Below, one piece after another: positions 53,376 to 64,000 of a stretch of DNA of 64,000 bases; within the stretch, counting starts at the first letter, position 1; the number at the start of each line of letters is the position of its first letter. The translations under genes were made by a program, and so were the position numbers. Under the pieces are notes generated by a model. It did not search any database. It worked only from the letters and a program-made list of their open reading frames with translations, and was not told the DNA's origin. Where the stretch lies: assembly GCF_905171775.1 (NCBI RefSeq), contig NC_053489.1, forward strand, positions 248,731,008-248,795,007. Direction: 5' to 3'. The stretch is from Rana temporaria (Eukaryota; Chordata; Amphibia; Anura; Ranidae).

Positions 53376-53608
53376 GTGGCGGTTCACACAGGGGCAGCAC
53401 AACTTGAAGCGCGACTCGACAAGGCGATCAGCACACGACTTCAGAGGCGACTTGCAGGAAGACTTCTGTATTGAAGTCAATACAAGTCAGTCTGAAGTCG
53501 TCCCAAAGTTGTACAGGAACCTTTTTCTAAGTCGGTTCCATAGTACAGAACGGAGCGCGACTTGTCAGGCGGCTAAGCCTGACAAGTCGCCCCTGTCTGA
53601 ACTGGCAC
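53376..53608. mobile_element. Short MITE with TTA duplication
   Basis: Termini GTGGCGGTTCACACAGGGGC and GCCCCTGTCTGAACTGGCAC. TTA on both sides (53373-53375 and 53609-53611). The interior has GACTTGTCAGG palindromes. Non-coding. Confidence 0.8.
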
Positions 53609-53750
53609 TTAGACTACCTAGAAACCCATTTCTAAATTACTTATCCCAATACTCAGAACCTATGGAGACAAACAAGCTCCTGCTCCAATGGAAATAAGGT
53701 TCCTTTCCAATATCTCACTACTGGGTTTTACCCTGATGTTAAATGCTTAA

Positions 53751-54327
53751 AGCGGAATTCCACCCAAATAAAAGTCAGCAGCTGCAAAAAGTGTAGCTGC
53801 TGACTTTTATTTGGGTGGAACTCCGCAAAAAGTGCAAAAAGTGTAGCTGCTGACTTTTATTTGTGTGGAACTCCGCAAAAAGTGCAAAAAGTGTAGCTGC
53901 TGACTTTTATTTGGGTGGAACTCCGCAAAAAGTGCAAAAAGTGTAGCTGCTGACTTCTATTAATAGGACACTCACATGTCCCAGGTTCCAGCGGTGCAAG
54001 CGTACGAAAGCCCCACTCATCTCCCCCTCCTCTCTGTGGCATCGGCATCATGACTCTGGGCACTCGGCTGTGCAGCCACTGCACATGTGCGCACCGCGCG
54101 CCGTGATTGGCTGGGCAATAATCTGGGACCTGTGACGTGTTCCAGATGATTGCCAAGCTGGAGGGAAGCGAGGTGAACTTCCTTCCCGCTCCACGGAGCC
54201 CCAGAGGAAGTGGGAGCTGGAACCCTCTAAAAAGAGGGTTTCCGCTCCCCCCCAAAAAAATTATTTGGCATGTCAGGGGGTCACCTGCTCTTAAAGTGGA
54301 AGTTCCATTTTTGGGTGGCACTCCGCT
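53751..54327. mobile_element. TTAA-type MITE with amplified terminal segment
   Basis: The left end is TTAA (53747-53750) then AGCGGAATTCCACCC. The right end is GGGTGGCACTCCGCT then TTAG. Near the left, a unit of about 61 bp is repeated three times (53790-53960), each with GTGTAGCTGCTGACTTTTATT and GTGGAACTCCGC. The latter resembles the element's own terminus in reverse. Confidence 0.75.
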
Positions 54328-54334
54328 TTAGGGG

Positions 54335-55275
54335 CTAGTCTACACTTGCTTCAAAACATGGCTTCGGACACGCTTTGTTAAAGCTCTCTAAACGCCAGTA
54401 AAAGCTCCTGGCACTAAATAAAATGGTTAGCTAAGAGTCCTGTTTACACCTGCTTTTGCTTGGTGCTTCGATGTGGCTTCGATGAGGCTTTGGTGGGGCT
54501 TTGGTGGAGCTTCGATAGGGTTTTGGGGTTTTGGTGGGACTTCGGTAAGGTTTTGAGGAGGCTTTGTGGGGCTTTAATGAGGCTTCGGTGGAGCTTCAAG
54601 CGAGCCTTGCCATAGGCTTCTATGGAGCTTTGCAGATGCTTTGAAGCACCGCTGAAGCTACATGGGGTATCATTTTTGAAGTGAAGCAGAAGCAAAGAAA
54701 AGAAAAAGCATGGTGTAAACAGGACTGTAAGCTAACCATTTTATTTAGTGACAGAAGCTTTGACTAGTGTTCAGAGAGCTTTAACAAAGCCTGTCCGAAG
54801 CCTTGTTGAAGCCTTGTTAAAGTGGTTGTAAACCCACTTTTTTTACTTTGGCCTACAGGTAAGCCTATAGTAAGGCTTACCTGTAGGTATAAGGAATATC
54901 TCTTAAACCTGTACGGTTTAGGAGATATTCCCCTCGCAATGCGCCGCGGCGCATGCGCAGGAGGGATCTTCGGCTGAAGGGCCGGCGCCGCCGACCCATG
55001 CCGGAAAGGAAATCTCCCGCGCGCAGGCGCGGGAGTGACATCATCGCCGCTCCAGCCAATCACAGCGCTGGAGCGGCGATACCCGGAAGACACGCCGAGG
55101 CTCGGCTCGGCGTGGACCAGGTAAGTGCCTACCTCGTTCCTAGGTAAGTATTTCATAATGAGCTAATATGCGGTGCATATTAGCTCATTATGGCTTTTGC
55201 CTTGCAGATAAAAAAAAAATGTCAATGCGGGTTTACAACCGCTTTAAAGCATTGTTGAAAACGAAGCAAGTGTAA
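54335..55275. mobile_element. MITE (CACTTGCTTC ends) interrupted by a TTAA MITE
   Basis: The left part has GTCTACACTTGCTTC and GGCTTCGGACACGC. The right part has GAAGCCTTGTTGAAG and GAAGCAAGTGTAAATA, an inverted pair. Between 54470 and 54620 there are many GGCTTYGGTGGGGCTT units. The TTAA MITE at 54821-55243 sits inside the right arm. Confidence 0.55.
54821..55243. mobile_element. TTAA-type MITE of the AAACCC family
   Basis: Perfect TTAA at 54817-54820 and 55244-55247. Termini AGTGGTTGTAAACCC and GGGTTTACAACCGCT. It has an inner hairpin AGGTAAGCCTATAG / AAGGCTTACCTG at 54858-54886 and a CG-rich core. Non-coding. Confidence 0.85.
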
Positions 55276-55382
55276 ATATAAATATTTTTTCGTTTCAGGA
55301 TTTTCCATAATCGATGTGTTATTTATTTAGGTTAACACATCTAACAACAACAACAATGCACAAAGTGTTTTCCTGCCTCACC

Positions 55383-56786
55383 CCGCATTCACACCTGAGC
55401 GTAGCGCTTTCACGCGTATTCGCGCGTTTGCATACAGCATTATCCGACGTTTTTGAACTTCGCCGGTTTTTATTTTAGCCAATAGGAAAAATGATCATCT
55501 CTTTCATCATTTGTTGCTATGTTTGTAGATTTTTTTTATCTTCTTCCTGGGTGAATGTTCTATTTCACAGAACAGATTAAAGCAACAAAACACCTGTAGA
55601 AACGCTTGTTGTCGCGCTAGTTGCTTGAATCGAGCGTTTCCATTAGTTCCTATGGGAATACAAACATTCAAAAACGCCCAAATCAGTCCGAAATAAGGCC
55701 CCATTCACACCTAGGCGTTTTTACGCCTGAAGCGCACTGCTCACAAACGCCAGAGGGGAGAATTAACATTATTCCCTATGGTGACTGTTCACACCTGAAC
55801 GCCTGAACGCCCAAACGCCTGTCGCACGAAGCTCAAACAAGTCCCGGACCTTTTTTTGTCGCGCGAATCGCGCGACAGCGGCGTTTGAGCGTTTTTTTTT
55901 TCCCCATAGAAAGTAATGGGAAACGCGCGTATTGAGCGTATCGCGCGACAACGGGCGTTTGCTATGGGCGTTTTGTCGCTTTAATCAATAGAACTTGTCG
56001 CCCATGCAGAAGATTAAAAAAAATCTACCAACATAGCAACAAGTGATGAAAAGATGATAATTTTTCCTATTGGCTAAAATAAGAAACGCCGAAGTACGAA
56101 AACGTCGCACGACGCTGTATGCAAACGCGCAAATAAGCATGAATACGCGCGAAAAAAAACGCCCGAAAAAACGACCGAACGCCCTACGCTCAGGTGTGAA
56201 TGCAGCCTAATGCCGCGTACACACCATCACTTTATGTGATGAAAAAAAATGACGTTTTTAAAAACGTCACTTTAATTGACCGTGTGTGGGGGAAAACGTC
56301 GTTTTATGTCTTGTAAAAAACGACAGAAAAAAATTGAAGCATGCTTCAATTTTATGTGTCGTTTTTCAAAAGTGCACTTTTTACTTCACAGAAATTGACC
56401 GTGTGTAGCAAAAAACGTCGTTTTCTAAGACGTTTTTTCATCCACGCATGCCCAGAAGCAAGCTTCAATGGTAAAACGTGGTGGAACGTAACCTCACTTT
56501 GCAAGATCATTGTGAGAAAACGATGGTGTGTAGGCAACTTCGTCTTAGAAAATTGAAGTTTCAAAAACGTCATTTTTTACTTCACAGAAAGTGTCGTTTT
56601 TTTTCATCACATAAAGTGATGGTGTGTACGGGGCATTAGGGTCCAGAACTTGTTTGAGCTTCAGGCGTTCGGCTTCAGGCGGTTGAGTGGAGATGTGAAC
56701 TATCTCCATTGAGAATAATGTATTTTTTCCCTTCTAGCGTTTTATAGCTTCAGGCTACAAAACGCTCAGGTGTGAATGCAGCCTAA
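55383..56786. mobile_element. Nested palindromic MITE cluster
   Basis: An outer palindrome runs from GCATTCACACCTGAGCGTA (about 55384) to TACGCTCAGGTGTGAATGC (about 56186-56204), with arms pairing over hundreds of bases (TTTTAGCCAATAGGAAAAAT at 55474 and its complement at 56060). A further element starts GGCCCCATTCACACCTAGGCG at 55697, and another right end, CGCTCAGGTGTGAATGCAGCC, is at 56764-56784. The TGCC-family MITE at 56211-56635 is inserted in the cluster. Exact nesting is unresolved. Confidence 0.65.
56211..56635. mobile_element. TGCC-family MITE, copy 3
   Basis: Termini TGCCGCGTACACACCATCAC and GTGATGGTGTGTACGGGGCA, flanked by TAA (56208-56210) and TTA (56636-56638). Interior AAAACGTCGTTTT words and CACGCATGCCCAGAAGCAAG as in copies 1 and 2 (31902-32429, 33112-33642). 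Confidence 0.83.
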
Positions 56787-58499
56787 GGTAAGAAGCGACG
56801 GTTGGATGTCAGAATCAATTAGGGGTTTGTTTTAATGTTACCCTCAAGACAATGTTGTACATAACCAGTGAGAGTATGAAAATAAGCAGCAATCTCTTCG
56901 GCAGACTCTCACTCTGGAGTAAGACTTCCCCTTCCACAGTGACGCCTTTTCTAGGAGGAGAAATGATTGCATCACTGTGGTAAGACGTCCCTGTACAGTA
57001 CGTACATGTATGTCACACAGGCGACTAGGTGAGTGAGCCCCACTAATACCACTATACTCAGGGGTGGAGGGGAGATTGAAAGATTTCATAGAATTGCTGA
57101 GAGAGGAGTCTTTTAGGAGCTATGAAGCTCAGCTATGGAGCACAAAACGACATGAAAGAAACTCTGAGATACATTACTTCCTGTTAGTCAGCATGTCACT
57201 CTTTGTCACCGTGGCTGTATCTCGGTCTAAAGTTTCAGTCAGGAAGAGAAGATAATCAATCACCTGTTATATACTGTATGTACATGATAATTGTCACTGC
57301 TAACAATGTTACTTTAATAGAACTCTAAATAGGGATAATACTGTATATTGTACATATGCTTTTCATTCCCATGAAGGACAGCAGCTATTTGCTGGATATA
57401 GAACACAAACCCACCCCCTGGATTTCAGTTTGTTGTAATGCTCCAGGCGAACACAGCTAAATACACAGATTTAATGCACATATAAAAGCCTTTTTAGGGT
57501 GGGTTCAAACCATGCATGCTCTGTGCTGTCCTGTGCGATTCAGAATGCATGCAAAAGGCACTGCATTTGCAATCTGCAGAAGGTGTCAATAGAAATCTCC
57601 AAATGCAGTGCTTTGTCCACACCTGCCTGCAATGCATTTGAAAAACTAGTGCATGCACTCTTTTAGTGCAGTGTGGTGTGATTTTAGCTCATTCAAAATG
57701 AACGGGCTGAAATCGCACTGCACAGAACTGCATGTGAATCACACAAAGCGCATTCCTGTGTAAAATAAATGGGCTGAAATCGCACAGCACAGAACGGCAT
57801 GTGAATCACACAAGAACACACACTGTGTCACTATTTAGAATATATTTAAAAACATGCACAGTAAAGTACACAGTTACATCCAACTTATCCTGAAGTCACT
57901 CCTTCCCATCTGCACTCCCACCTACAGTTCAACCTACCTACATTATATCACTACAGCATGGGGCATGGAGAGTGCAGAACCAAATCATGAGGTAAGGACC
58001 CAGGGAATTACCATCACAGCAACAAAACATATTAACGTTTCCTGCTGACATGCCCTGTGACTGTAATGACCCCTGCATTTTGTGTCACCCAGGTATCCCT
58101 AGTGCACTCTGAGCACCTTCTTGACATATGTGTCTCTATGAAGTCTCTGGCACGCTCCACAATCAGTACCCTGTGCTGCTTCTCTACCCTCAGGTACACT
58201 CCTGCAATCATCCAGACTGGACCGTCTTTCTCTCAGTGGAAATGGAACCCTATCTGTGAAAGGCTGGATACAGTATCCATCAATGTGTAGACATGAACCT
58301 TTTCTCCAATATCTTCAGTTAAGGTACATTTCTGGAACTCTTACATACTCAAAATGTATGCGACTGTTACTAAAGCGGAACTAAACCCATCAATTTAACG
58401 GTTTCATAAATCAGTTACTTTCCTGGGCATGTTGGGAATGGTAACTGTCACATTTGCTTGTGCTCTCAACCAAACTGTCAAACCATCAAATGGACTGGT
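56787..58499. other. Intergenic interval, no gene recognised
   Basis: At 57490-57800 there are repeated GCATGTGAATCACAC and ATTTTAGCTCATTC / GGGCTGAAATCGCAC words, a likely diverged palindromic MITE without clear ends. CTAAAGCGGAACTAAACCC at about 58371 is one end of a TTAA-type MITE. The remaining sequence has short open frames but none resembles a known protein or has convincing splice signals. Confidence 0.35.
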
Positions 58500-58507
58500 G
58501 TCATAAC

Positions 58508-60330
58508 TAGAGACTTTGGGTTTTTCCCGAACCCGGACCCGAATAATTGGAAAAAGTTCGGGTTCGGAGTTCGGAGGAAAAATAAATGCGCGGAGGTCCC
58601 CGCAAATTCAATAACCAGAGCCTTTAGGTCTGGTATGGATATTAAGGGGAACCCCGCCGTCAATTTAAAAAAAAAATTACGTGCGGTTCCCCCTAAATAT
58701 CCATAACCAGACCTGTTATCCGAGTACGTTGACCTGGCCGGCCGCAGAAAAGAGGGGGGGACAGAGTGCGGCCCCCCCTCTCCTGAACCGCACCAGGCCA
58801 CATGCCCTCAACATGGGGAGGATGTCCCCATATTGATGGGGACAAGGGTCTCATCCCCACAACCCTTGTCCGGTGGTTGTGGGGGTATGCGGGCGGGAGG
58901 CTTATCAGAATCTGGAAGACCCCTTTAACAAAGGGGACCCCCAGATCCTGACCCCCCCCCCCTGTGTGAAATGGTGAAATTTCACAAAGGAAGTGTAAAT
59001 TCTTGTAAAAAAAAAAAAACACACCGTAGAATAAAGTCCTTTATTAATAAAAAAAAAAGAAAAAAACTCCAGCGGTGATAATCCACTCGTTCCCGGCTTC
59101 CTGCTCCAACGTTGTCCTGATCCAGCGTCGGGTGATCTCCAGCGATGAGAAGATCCAGCGATGGATGCGGGTGATCTCCAGCGATGAGAAGATCAATCCA
59201 TCCAGAGCGCAGCATCGCCGACCTCCTCTCACCGCTGGACACAGCCCAGCGAATGACGCGCTGAAGCTGTGACATTACTTATATAGGGGAGGCAGGGCCA
59301 CCCGTCACGTGACCCTGCACCCTCTGACGCACCCTCTGCTACGTCACTGGGTAAGCCCAGTCTTCCCTCTTCCTGGGCTTCCCCAGTGACGTAGCAGAGG
59401 GTACGTCAGAGGGTGCGGGGTCACGTGACGGGTGGCCCTGCCTCCTCTATATTAGTAATGTCACAGCTCCAGCGCGTCATTCGCTGGGCTGTGTCCAGCG
59501 GTGAGAGGATGTCGGCGATGCTGCTCTCTGAATGGATGGATCTTCTCATCGCTGGAGATCACCCGCACCCGTCGCTGGATCAGGACAACGTTGGAGCAGG
59601 AAGCCGGGAACGAGTGGATTATCACCGCTGGAGTTTTTTTCTTTTCTTTTTTTTATTAATAAAGGACTTTATTCTACGGTGTGTGTGTTTTTTTTACAAG
59701 AATTTACACTTCCTTCATGAAATGGTAGGGGTACAGTGTACCCCATTACCATTTCACACAGGGAGGGGTCAGGATCTGGGGGTCCCCTTTGTTAAAGGGG
59801 TCTTCCAGATTCTGATAAGCCTCCCGCCCGCATACCCCACAACCACCGGGCAAGAGTTGTGGGGATGAGACCCTTATCCCCATCAACATGTGGCCTGGTG
59901 CGGTTCAGGAGAGGGGGGGGGGCCGCACTCTGTCCCCCCCTCTTTTCTGCGGCCGGCCAGGTCAACATGCTCGGATAACGGATCTGGTTATGGATATTTA
60001 GGGGGAACCGCACGTCATTTTTTTTTTTAATTGACGGCGGGGTTCCCCATTATATCCAAACCAGACCTAAAGGGTCTGGTTATGGATATTTAGGGGGAAC
60101 CGCACGTCATTTTTTTTTTTAAATTGACGGCAGGGTTCACCTTAATATCCATACCAGACCTAAAGGGTCTGGTTATTGAATTTGCAGGGACCTCCGCGGA
60201 TTTTTTTTTCTAAAAGTCCGTGTCCCATTGACTACAATGGGGTTCGGAGTTCGGGTTCCAGAACCCAAACTTTTTTTTAAAGTTCGGGTTTGGACCCGAA
60301 CCCGAACATCCAGGTGTCCGCTCAACTCTA
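58508..60330. mobile_element. hAT-type long inverted-repeat element, 8-bp target duplication
   Basis: A perfect 8-bp duplication, GTCATAAC, is at 58500-58507 and 60331-60338. Outer ends are TAGAGACTTTGGG and CCGCTCAACTCTA. About 800 bp on the left pairs with about 900 bp on the right around a centre near 59365 (TACGTCACTGGG and CCCAGTGACGTAG). Paired blocks include CCAGCGGTGATAATCCACTC and TGATAAGCCTCCCGCCCGCA with their complements. A GGTCTGGTTATGGATATTTA segment is duplicated in the right arm (about 59980-60160). There is no transposase. A transcript across it would form a very long hairpin. Confidence 0.88.
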
Positions 60331-60572
60331 GTCATAACTGACCACATGTGCAGCACCATGGCAGTTGGCGATCAAACAGAAGCTAAGATGACAGCTTTTT
60401 TGGCTAAAAAGGATAAGAGTGTTTACTTACACTTTCACTATCCCTTGACCAGGGTAGCTTGACTGCCACCATATTTACTTACTCCAACCTTAAACCCCTC
60501 TTAACCTTACCTATAATAACAAGACCACACTTAAACTGGCCAAAGGCAGCCTTCTTTATTCATAAATATTAA

Positions 60573-60593
60573 ATATATATATATATATATATA
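60573..60593. repeat. (AT)n microsatellite
   Basis: A perfect AT alternation of about ten units. Confidence 0.95.
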
Positions 60594-60720
60594 ACATATT
60601 TTAACCATATTTTAACCATAACAAAAACTCAGATATCAGATGCTCCCCCTGGTGGTCTTTGACGGCACTTCTCAACATAATCATTTTCATTTTCACTTCT
60701 TCACTGCGGGTCTTTTACTG

Positions 60721-61641
60721 CAGTGGTCCCCAACCTTTTTGGCACCGGGGACCGGCTGCGTGGAATAAAAATTGTGCCAAGGACCGTGGGGGGGTCCACG
60801 ATATTTCGCGGGCAATGGCTGGTGTTAGCGCTTCAATCATCACGGCACCATGCTTGATAGGGTGTGATAAGGATGATTGAAGCCCATTATTTATATTATT
60901 ACATTGTAGTAATAAATGAAATAGTTGAAATGACTCACCATAATGTAGAATCAGTTGGAGCCCTGAGCATGTCACCTGCCACTGTCGCCTGCCACCAGAT
61001 GTGGATAGTCACTTGCCACGTTGCCTGTCACCAGAGGCAGAGTGAGTGGAGCGCCCCTTATGGTATGTCAGGCAGACAGCTGATGTGGTGAACTACAAGT
61101 CCCAGCATACTTCACCTGTACTCCCACACACAGCTCACCCGTCACTGACGACGTCACATCTCTGTGGGATCGTCCCTCTGGATGTAGCAGGGTGTCTCCC
61201 TCCTCATGCTGCAGCCGGTCTCACCTGGCAGAGGGAGAGTCCTGGGTCTCTTTCGGCTGTCACTCTCTGGCTCCACTCTTCTGCCATTCCCGATTAGCTG
61301 TTCGGGGAGGGGGTACAGGCAATCTGCTCCGCTGAACAAGGAAATGTTTTTACACAGCATGGAGCCGCAGGATAGCAGTGATGCGGGGCGGGCAGTATGA
61401 GAGGATGTCATCTCTCTGCTCCCCGCCGCACCTCAGACACGAAGACAGAGCACTGGCTTTGAGGTCCGCTGGGCGTAGAGAGATATCATCTCTGCTTGCC
61501 CGCCCGATCGTTTCTTCAAGCACCCAGCCCTCTCATGCCGGCAGCCCAGCATGTCTCTTGCTGGCCGCCTGCACCCGCGGCCCGGCTGCAGAAGAGTCGC
61601 GGGCCGGTAGTGGGCCGGGGACCGGGGGTTCACGACCCCTG
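60721..61641. mobile_element. hAT-type element, CAGTGGTCCCCAACC ends
   Basis: The left end is CAGTGGTCCCCAACCTTTTT and the right end GGGGGTTCACGACCCCTG. The 8-bp flanks TTTTACTG (60713-60720) and TTTTACCG (61642-61649) differ by one base. Left-end wording GGCACCGGGGACCGGCTGCG and the right-end GGGCCGGGGACCGG belong to a non-autonomous hAT type that I recognise from other vertebrate genomes. Non-coding. Confidence 0.8.
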
Positions 61642-61886
61642 TTTTACCGTACTAGGCCTCCAGCCGAAATAACACCAGCTTGGAGACAACCTGTTACCCG
61701 CAGTGCCACCATTACCATCTTCAACTAACCCTTGTTAACTGCACACACCAGGTGGCCCATACCACGAATGAGTCCCCCACACTTCCACCTCATAGGATAG
61801 TTACCACCATCAAAGACCACCACCGCCAACCGTCCGCTGCCATGACATGTACTGCAAGAGCACCTGAAAGAAAGAAAAGTTAACGA

Positions 61887-61957
61887 AACCGAGGGAGGGT
61901 GGGCAGGAAACTGAGGGAGGGCGGGCAGGAAACTGAGGGAGGGCGGGCAGGAAACCT
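61887..61957. repeat. Three-unit tandem repeat, 23 bp
   Basis: GAGGGAGGGTGGGCAGGAAA and two near-identical GAGGGAGGGCGGGCAGGAAA copies. Purine-rich strand bias. No function seen. Confidence 0.85.
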
Positions 61958-62349
61958 CTCCTCTAACTGATTCCCCTGCTGTGTTGCCCGGGTCACCCCT
62001 CCAGTCCCTTAAATAAACAAAACCTCTCCTCTTCACTTTTCCTCCAATCCCTTAATTCACCCCACTTTCCAAACTAACTTCCTTAACCCTTGCTGTCCCT
62101 TATCACTCCTGTCATGCTGGCCCTCCGCTAGCTCCTTTCCAATCCACTTGCTCCAGGCCTCTCTTTATGCAAAAAGTTGTATTGTAGGTGCTACTAGCAA
62201 TCTGCACAAAGCTTGGCCAAGTTGTTTCATCTCTCGGGTGCATATCATGCTCTTTTCTAGGACACACAGTGGTCTATCTGTATAGTGACCTCTAGGAAAC
62301 ACTGTATAGGGTACCTGTAATGAATAGAGTGCTCGCCATCGCTGACCTT
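61958..62349. other. Intergenic interval, pyrimidine-rich
   Basis: A CT-rich stretch (61955-62160) follows the G-rich array. No exon, terminal repeat or RNA gene is supported. Confidence 0.35.
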
Positions 62350-62353
62350 TTAA

Positions 62354-63632
62354 CCACTTGACACCCGCACGCCGTCATATGACGTCCAAAACGGGGACCT
62401 GTTATCCTGGGTGGACAACATATGACGTGATGGGCTTTGCGGGGGGGATATCTCAATGATGCCTGCACCCGGAGGCATCATTGAGATATCATTTTTTAGC
62501 GGCGGCGATCCTGCGCACCATAAGAACGATCATAGCGGCGGTTCCGCCGCTAGATCGTTCTTACAGGCGGCGGGAGGGGACATCCCCCCCCTCCCGCCGC
62601 CATCCGGTGCTTCTCCGGGCTCTCCCGTCCCACCGGGGGCCCGGAGAGATGATCGCCGTCCGCCGGATGTTTGCCATAGAGAAGACTGGTGACCATCTGG
62701 TCACCAGTCATCTCTATGACCGTCGGAGGCCCGGGCGCGATGTGATGACGTCACGCCCGGGTCCCCGTAAGTAAACAAACCGCAATTGCGGCTAGTTTGA
62801 ATGAGATCTGTGAATTTTTTTTCACGATCTCATTCTTTCCAGCCTGCAGGAGAGATGTGGGGTCTTATTGACCCCGCATCTCTCCTTAAAGAGGACCTGT
62901 CACACACATTCCTATTACAAGGGATGTTTACATTCCTTGTAATAGGAATAAAAGCGATTGAAAAAAAAAAAAAGTGTAAAAAAAAGTGTAAAAAATAAAG
63001 AAATAAGTAAAATAATAAAAAAAAAATAATAATAAAAAAATTAAAATGCCCCTGTCCCCGGTAGCTCGCGCTCAGAAGCGTACGCACACGTAAGTCCCGC
63101 CCACGTATGTAAACGTCATTCAAACCACACATGTGAGGTGTCGCCGCGTGCGTTAGAGCGTGTGCAACAATTCTAGCACTAGACCTCCTCTGTAACTCTA
63201 AACTGGCAACCTGTAAAAATTTTAAAGTGTCGCCTATGGAGATTTTAAAGTAACGAAGTTTGGCGCCATTCCATGAGTGTACGCAATTTTAAAGCGTGAC
63301 ATGTTAGGTATCTAGTTACTCGGTGTAACATCATCTTTCATATTTTACCAAAAAATTGGGCTAACGTTACTGTTTTGTTATTTTTTAATTTATGAAACCA
63401 TTTTTTTTACAAAAAAAAGCAGTTTAAAAAATTATTGCGCAAATACGGTGCAAGATAAAAAGTTGCAATGACCGCCATTTTATTCCCTAGGGTGTCTGCT
63501 AAAAAAACATATATAATGTTTGGGGGTTCTGAGTAATTTTCTAGCAAAAGAATGATGATTTGTACATGTAGGAAAGAAGTGCCAGAATAGGCCCGGGAAG
63601 GAGGTGGGTTTTAAAGCCCGGTATTGAAGTGG
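62354..63632. mobile_element. TTAA-flanked palindromic non-autonomous transposon D
   Basis: TTAA at 62350-62353 and 63633-63636 flanks CCACTTGACACCCGCACG and GGTATTGAAGTGG. Hairpins include ATCATTGAGATATC (about 62450-62492) and AGAACGATC...GATCGTTCT (62522-62562). A/T-rich runs occupy 62960-63042. The terminal motif is shared with A, B and C but the interior differs. Confidence 0.75.
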
Positions 63633-63636
63633 TTAA

Positions 63637-64000
63637 AATTTCCATCTGCCTGGTTGTCTCGGACCTCAGTACTTGGAAGTGAAGTCAGAACTCTTGAACT
63701 TCTTACTCCTTCCAGGTCAAGGATTTGGAAATACTGAAGACTCTGAACCACCATCACAGCCAGGCAACTAATATTTTTAGGAGTCACTCAATGCAAGCCT
63801 ATATATGTTATATATGTTCTCTTGCGTTTCCACACACATATTTATATATAACGCAACATGCACACTGGGATTGATTTACTAAAGAAGAACATTTTTCACT
63901 TTAAAAAACCCAATCATGGTTAAAGTGAATGCAGTTTTACAAAGCTAAAGCTGGCCATACACTGGCTTAGTAAAACTGTATCCACAAATGAAGCGAATGG
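63637..64000. other. Window end, dispersed-repeat wording
   Basis: CCATCTGCCTGGTTGTCTCGG near 63650 and GATTGATTTACTAAAGAAGA near 63870 are words shared with other frog dispersed repeats. CTAAAGCTGGCCATACACTGG near 63945 is probably the start of a MITE cut by the window end. No gene. Confidence 0.35.

Noticed and set aside
57064..57255. Short ORF with helical-looking sequence, possible exon
   Set aside because: No recognisable domain and no matching splice partners; not enough support for a gene.
57493..57515. GGTTCAAACC, like a tRNA B box
   Set aside because: No A box at the right spacing and no cloverleaf; the surrounding sequence looks like a palindromic MITE.
61378..61728. 116-codon Arg/Ser/Ala-rich ORF
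   Set aside because: It is contained mostly in a GC-rich non-autonomous hAT element and crosses its right terminus and target duplication.

Overview
This window is vertebrate genomic DNA, best read as a large-genome frog (probably ranid-like; that placement is inference). It has no bacterial or phage gene organisation. The long ORFs all belong to transposable elements except one. The only host gene I can support is the 3' end of an NFATC4-type transcription factor gene on the + strand.

Host gene, about 7.7-26 kb: five spliced pieces (7761-7901, 11285-11340, 13620-13746, 17805-18950, 22673-22728) join in frame with GT-AG introns. They encode the second half of the C-terminal Rel-homology (IPT) domain, the Ser/Pro-rich transactivation tail and the short terminal exon. 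The N-terminal half lies upstream of the window. Its introns are filled with transposons.

Mobile DNA, region by region. 1-6.45 kb: a Tc1-type relic carrying a MITE, then a second MITE split by a 4.8-kb Penelope-like element (PLE1, minus strand) with 1.2-kb inverted terminal copies, hammerhead-like motifs and a clean 14-bp target duplication. 9-22 kb: hAT, Tc1 and TTAA-type elements and a bidirectional satellite inside NFATC4 introns. 26-36 kb: Tc1 relic, palindromic TTAA elements and TWA-flanked MITEs. 36-40.6 kb: a hAT (ZBED-like) transposase relic on the minus strand, broken by two later insertions. 40.6-52.5 kb: an old LTR relic, then a second Penelope-like element (PLE2, plus strand) with direct terminal repeats. 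PLE2 is split by a very young non-autonomous LTR retrotransposon (44421-47873, two 633-bp LTRs apparently identical, 5-bp target duplication). That LTR element encodes a 762-aa protein with two different nine-residue tandem repeat arrays. 52.5-64 kb: more MITEs, two hAT elements with 8-bp target duplications and a further TTAA element.

The features work as a stratigraphy rather than a pathway. Target duplications and empty sites give the relative order of many insertions. The most unusual items are the repeat-coding LTR element, the two PLE architectures with hammerhead-like folds, and the paired filled/empty MITE site in the PLE2 terminal repeats. All family assignments come from sequence reading alone; no database or alignment was run.
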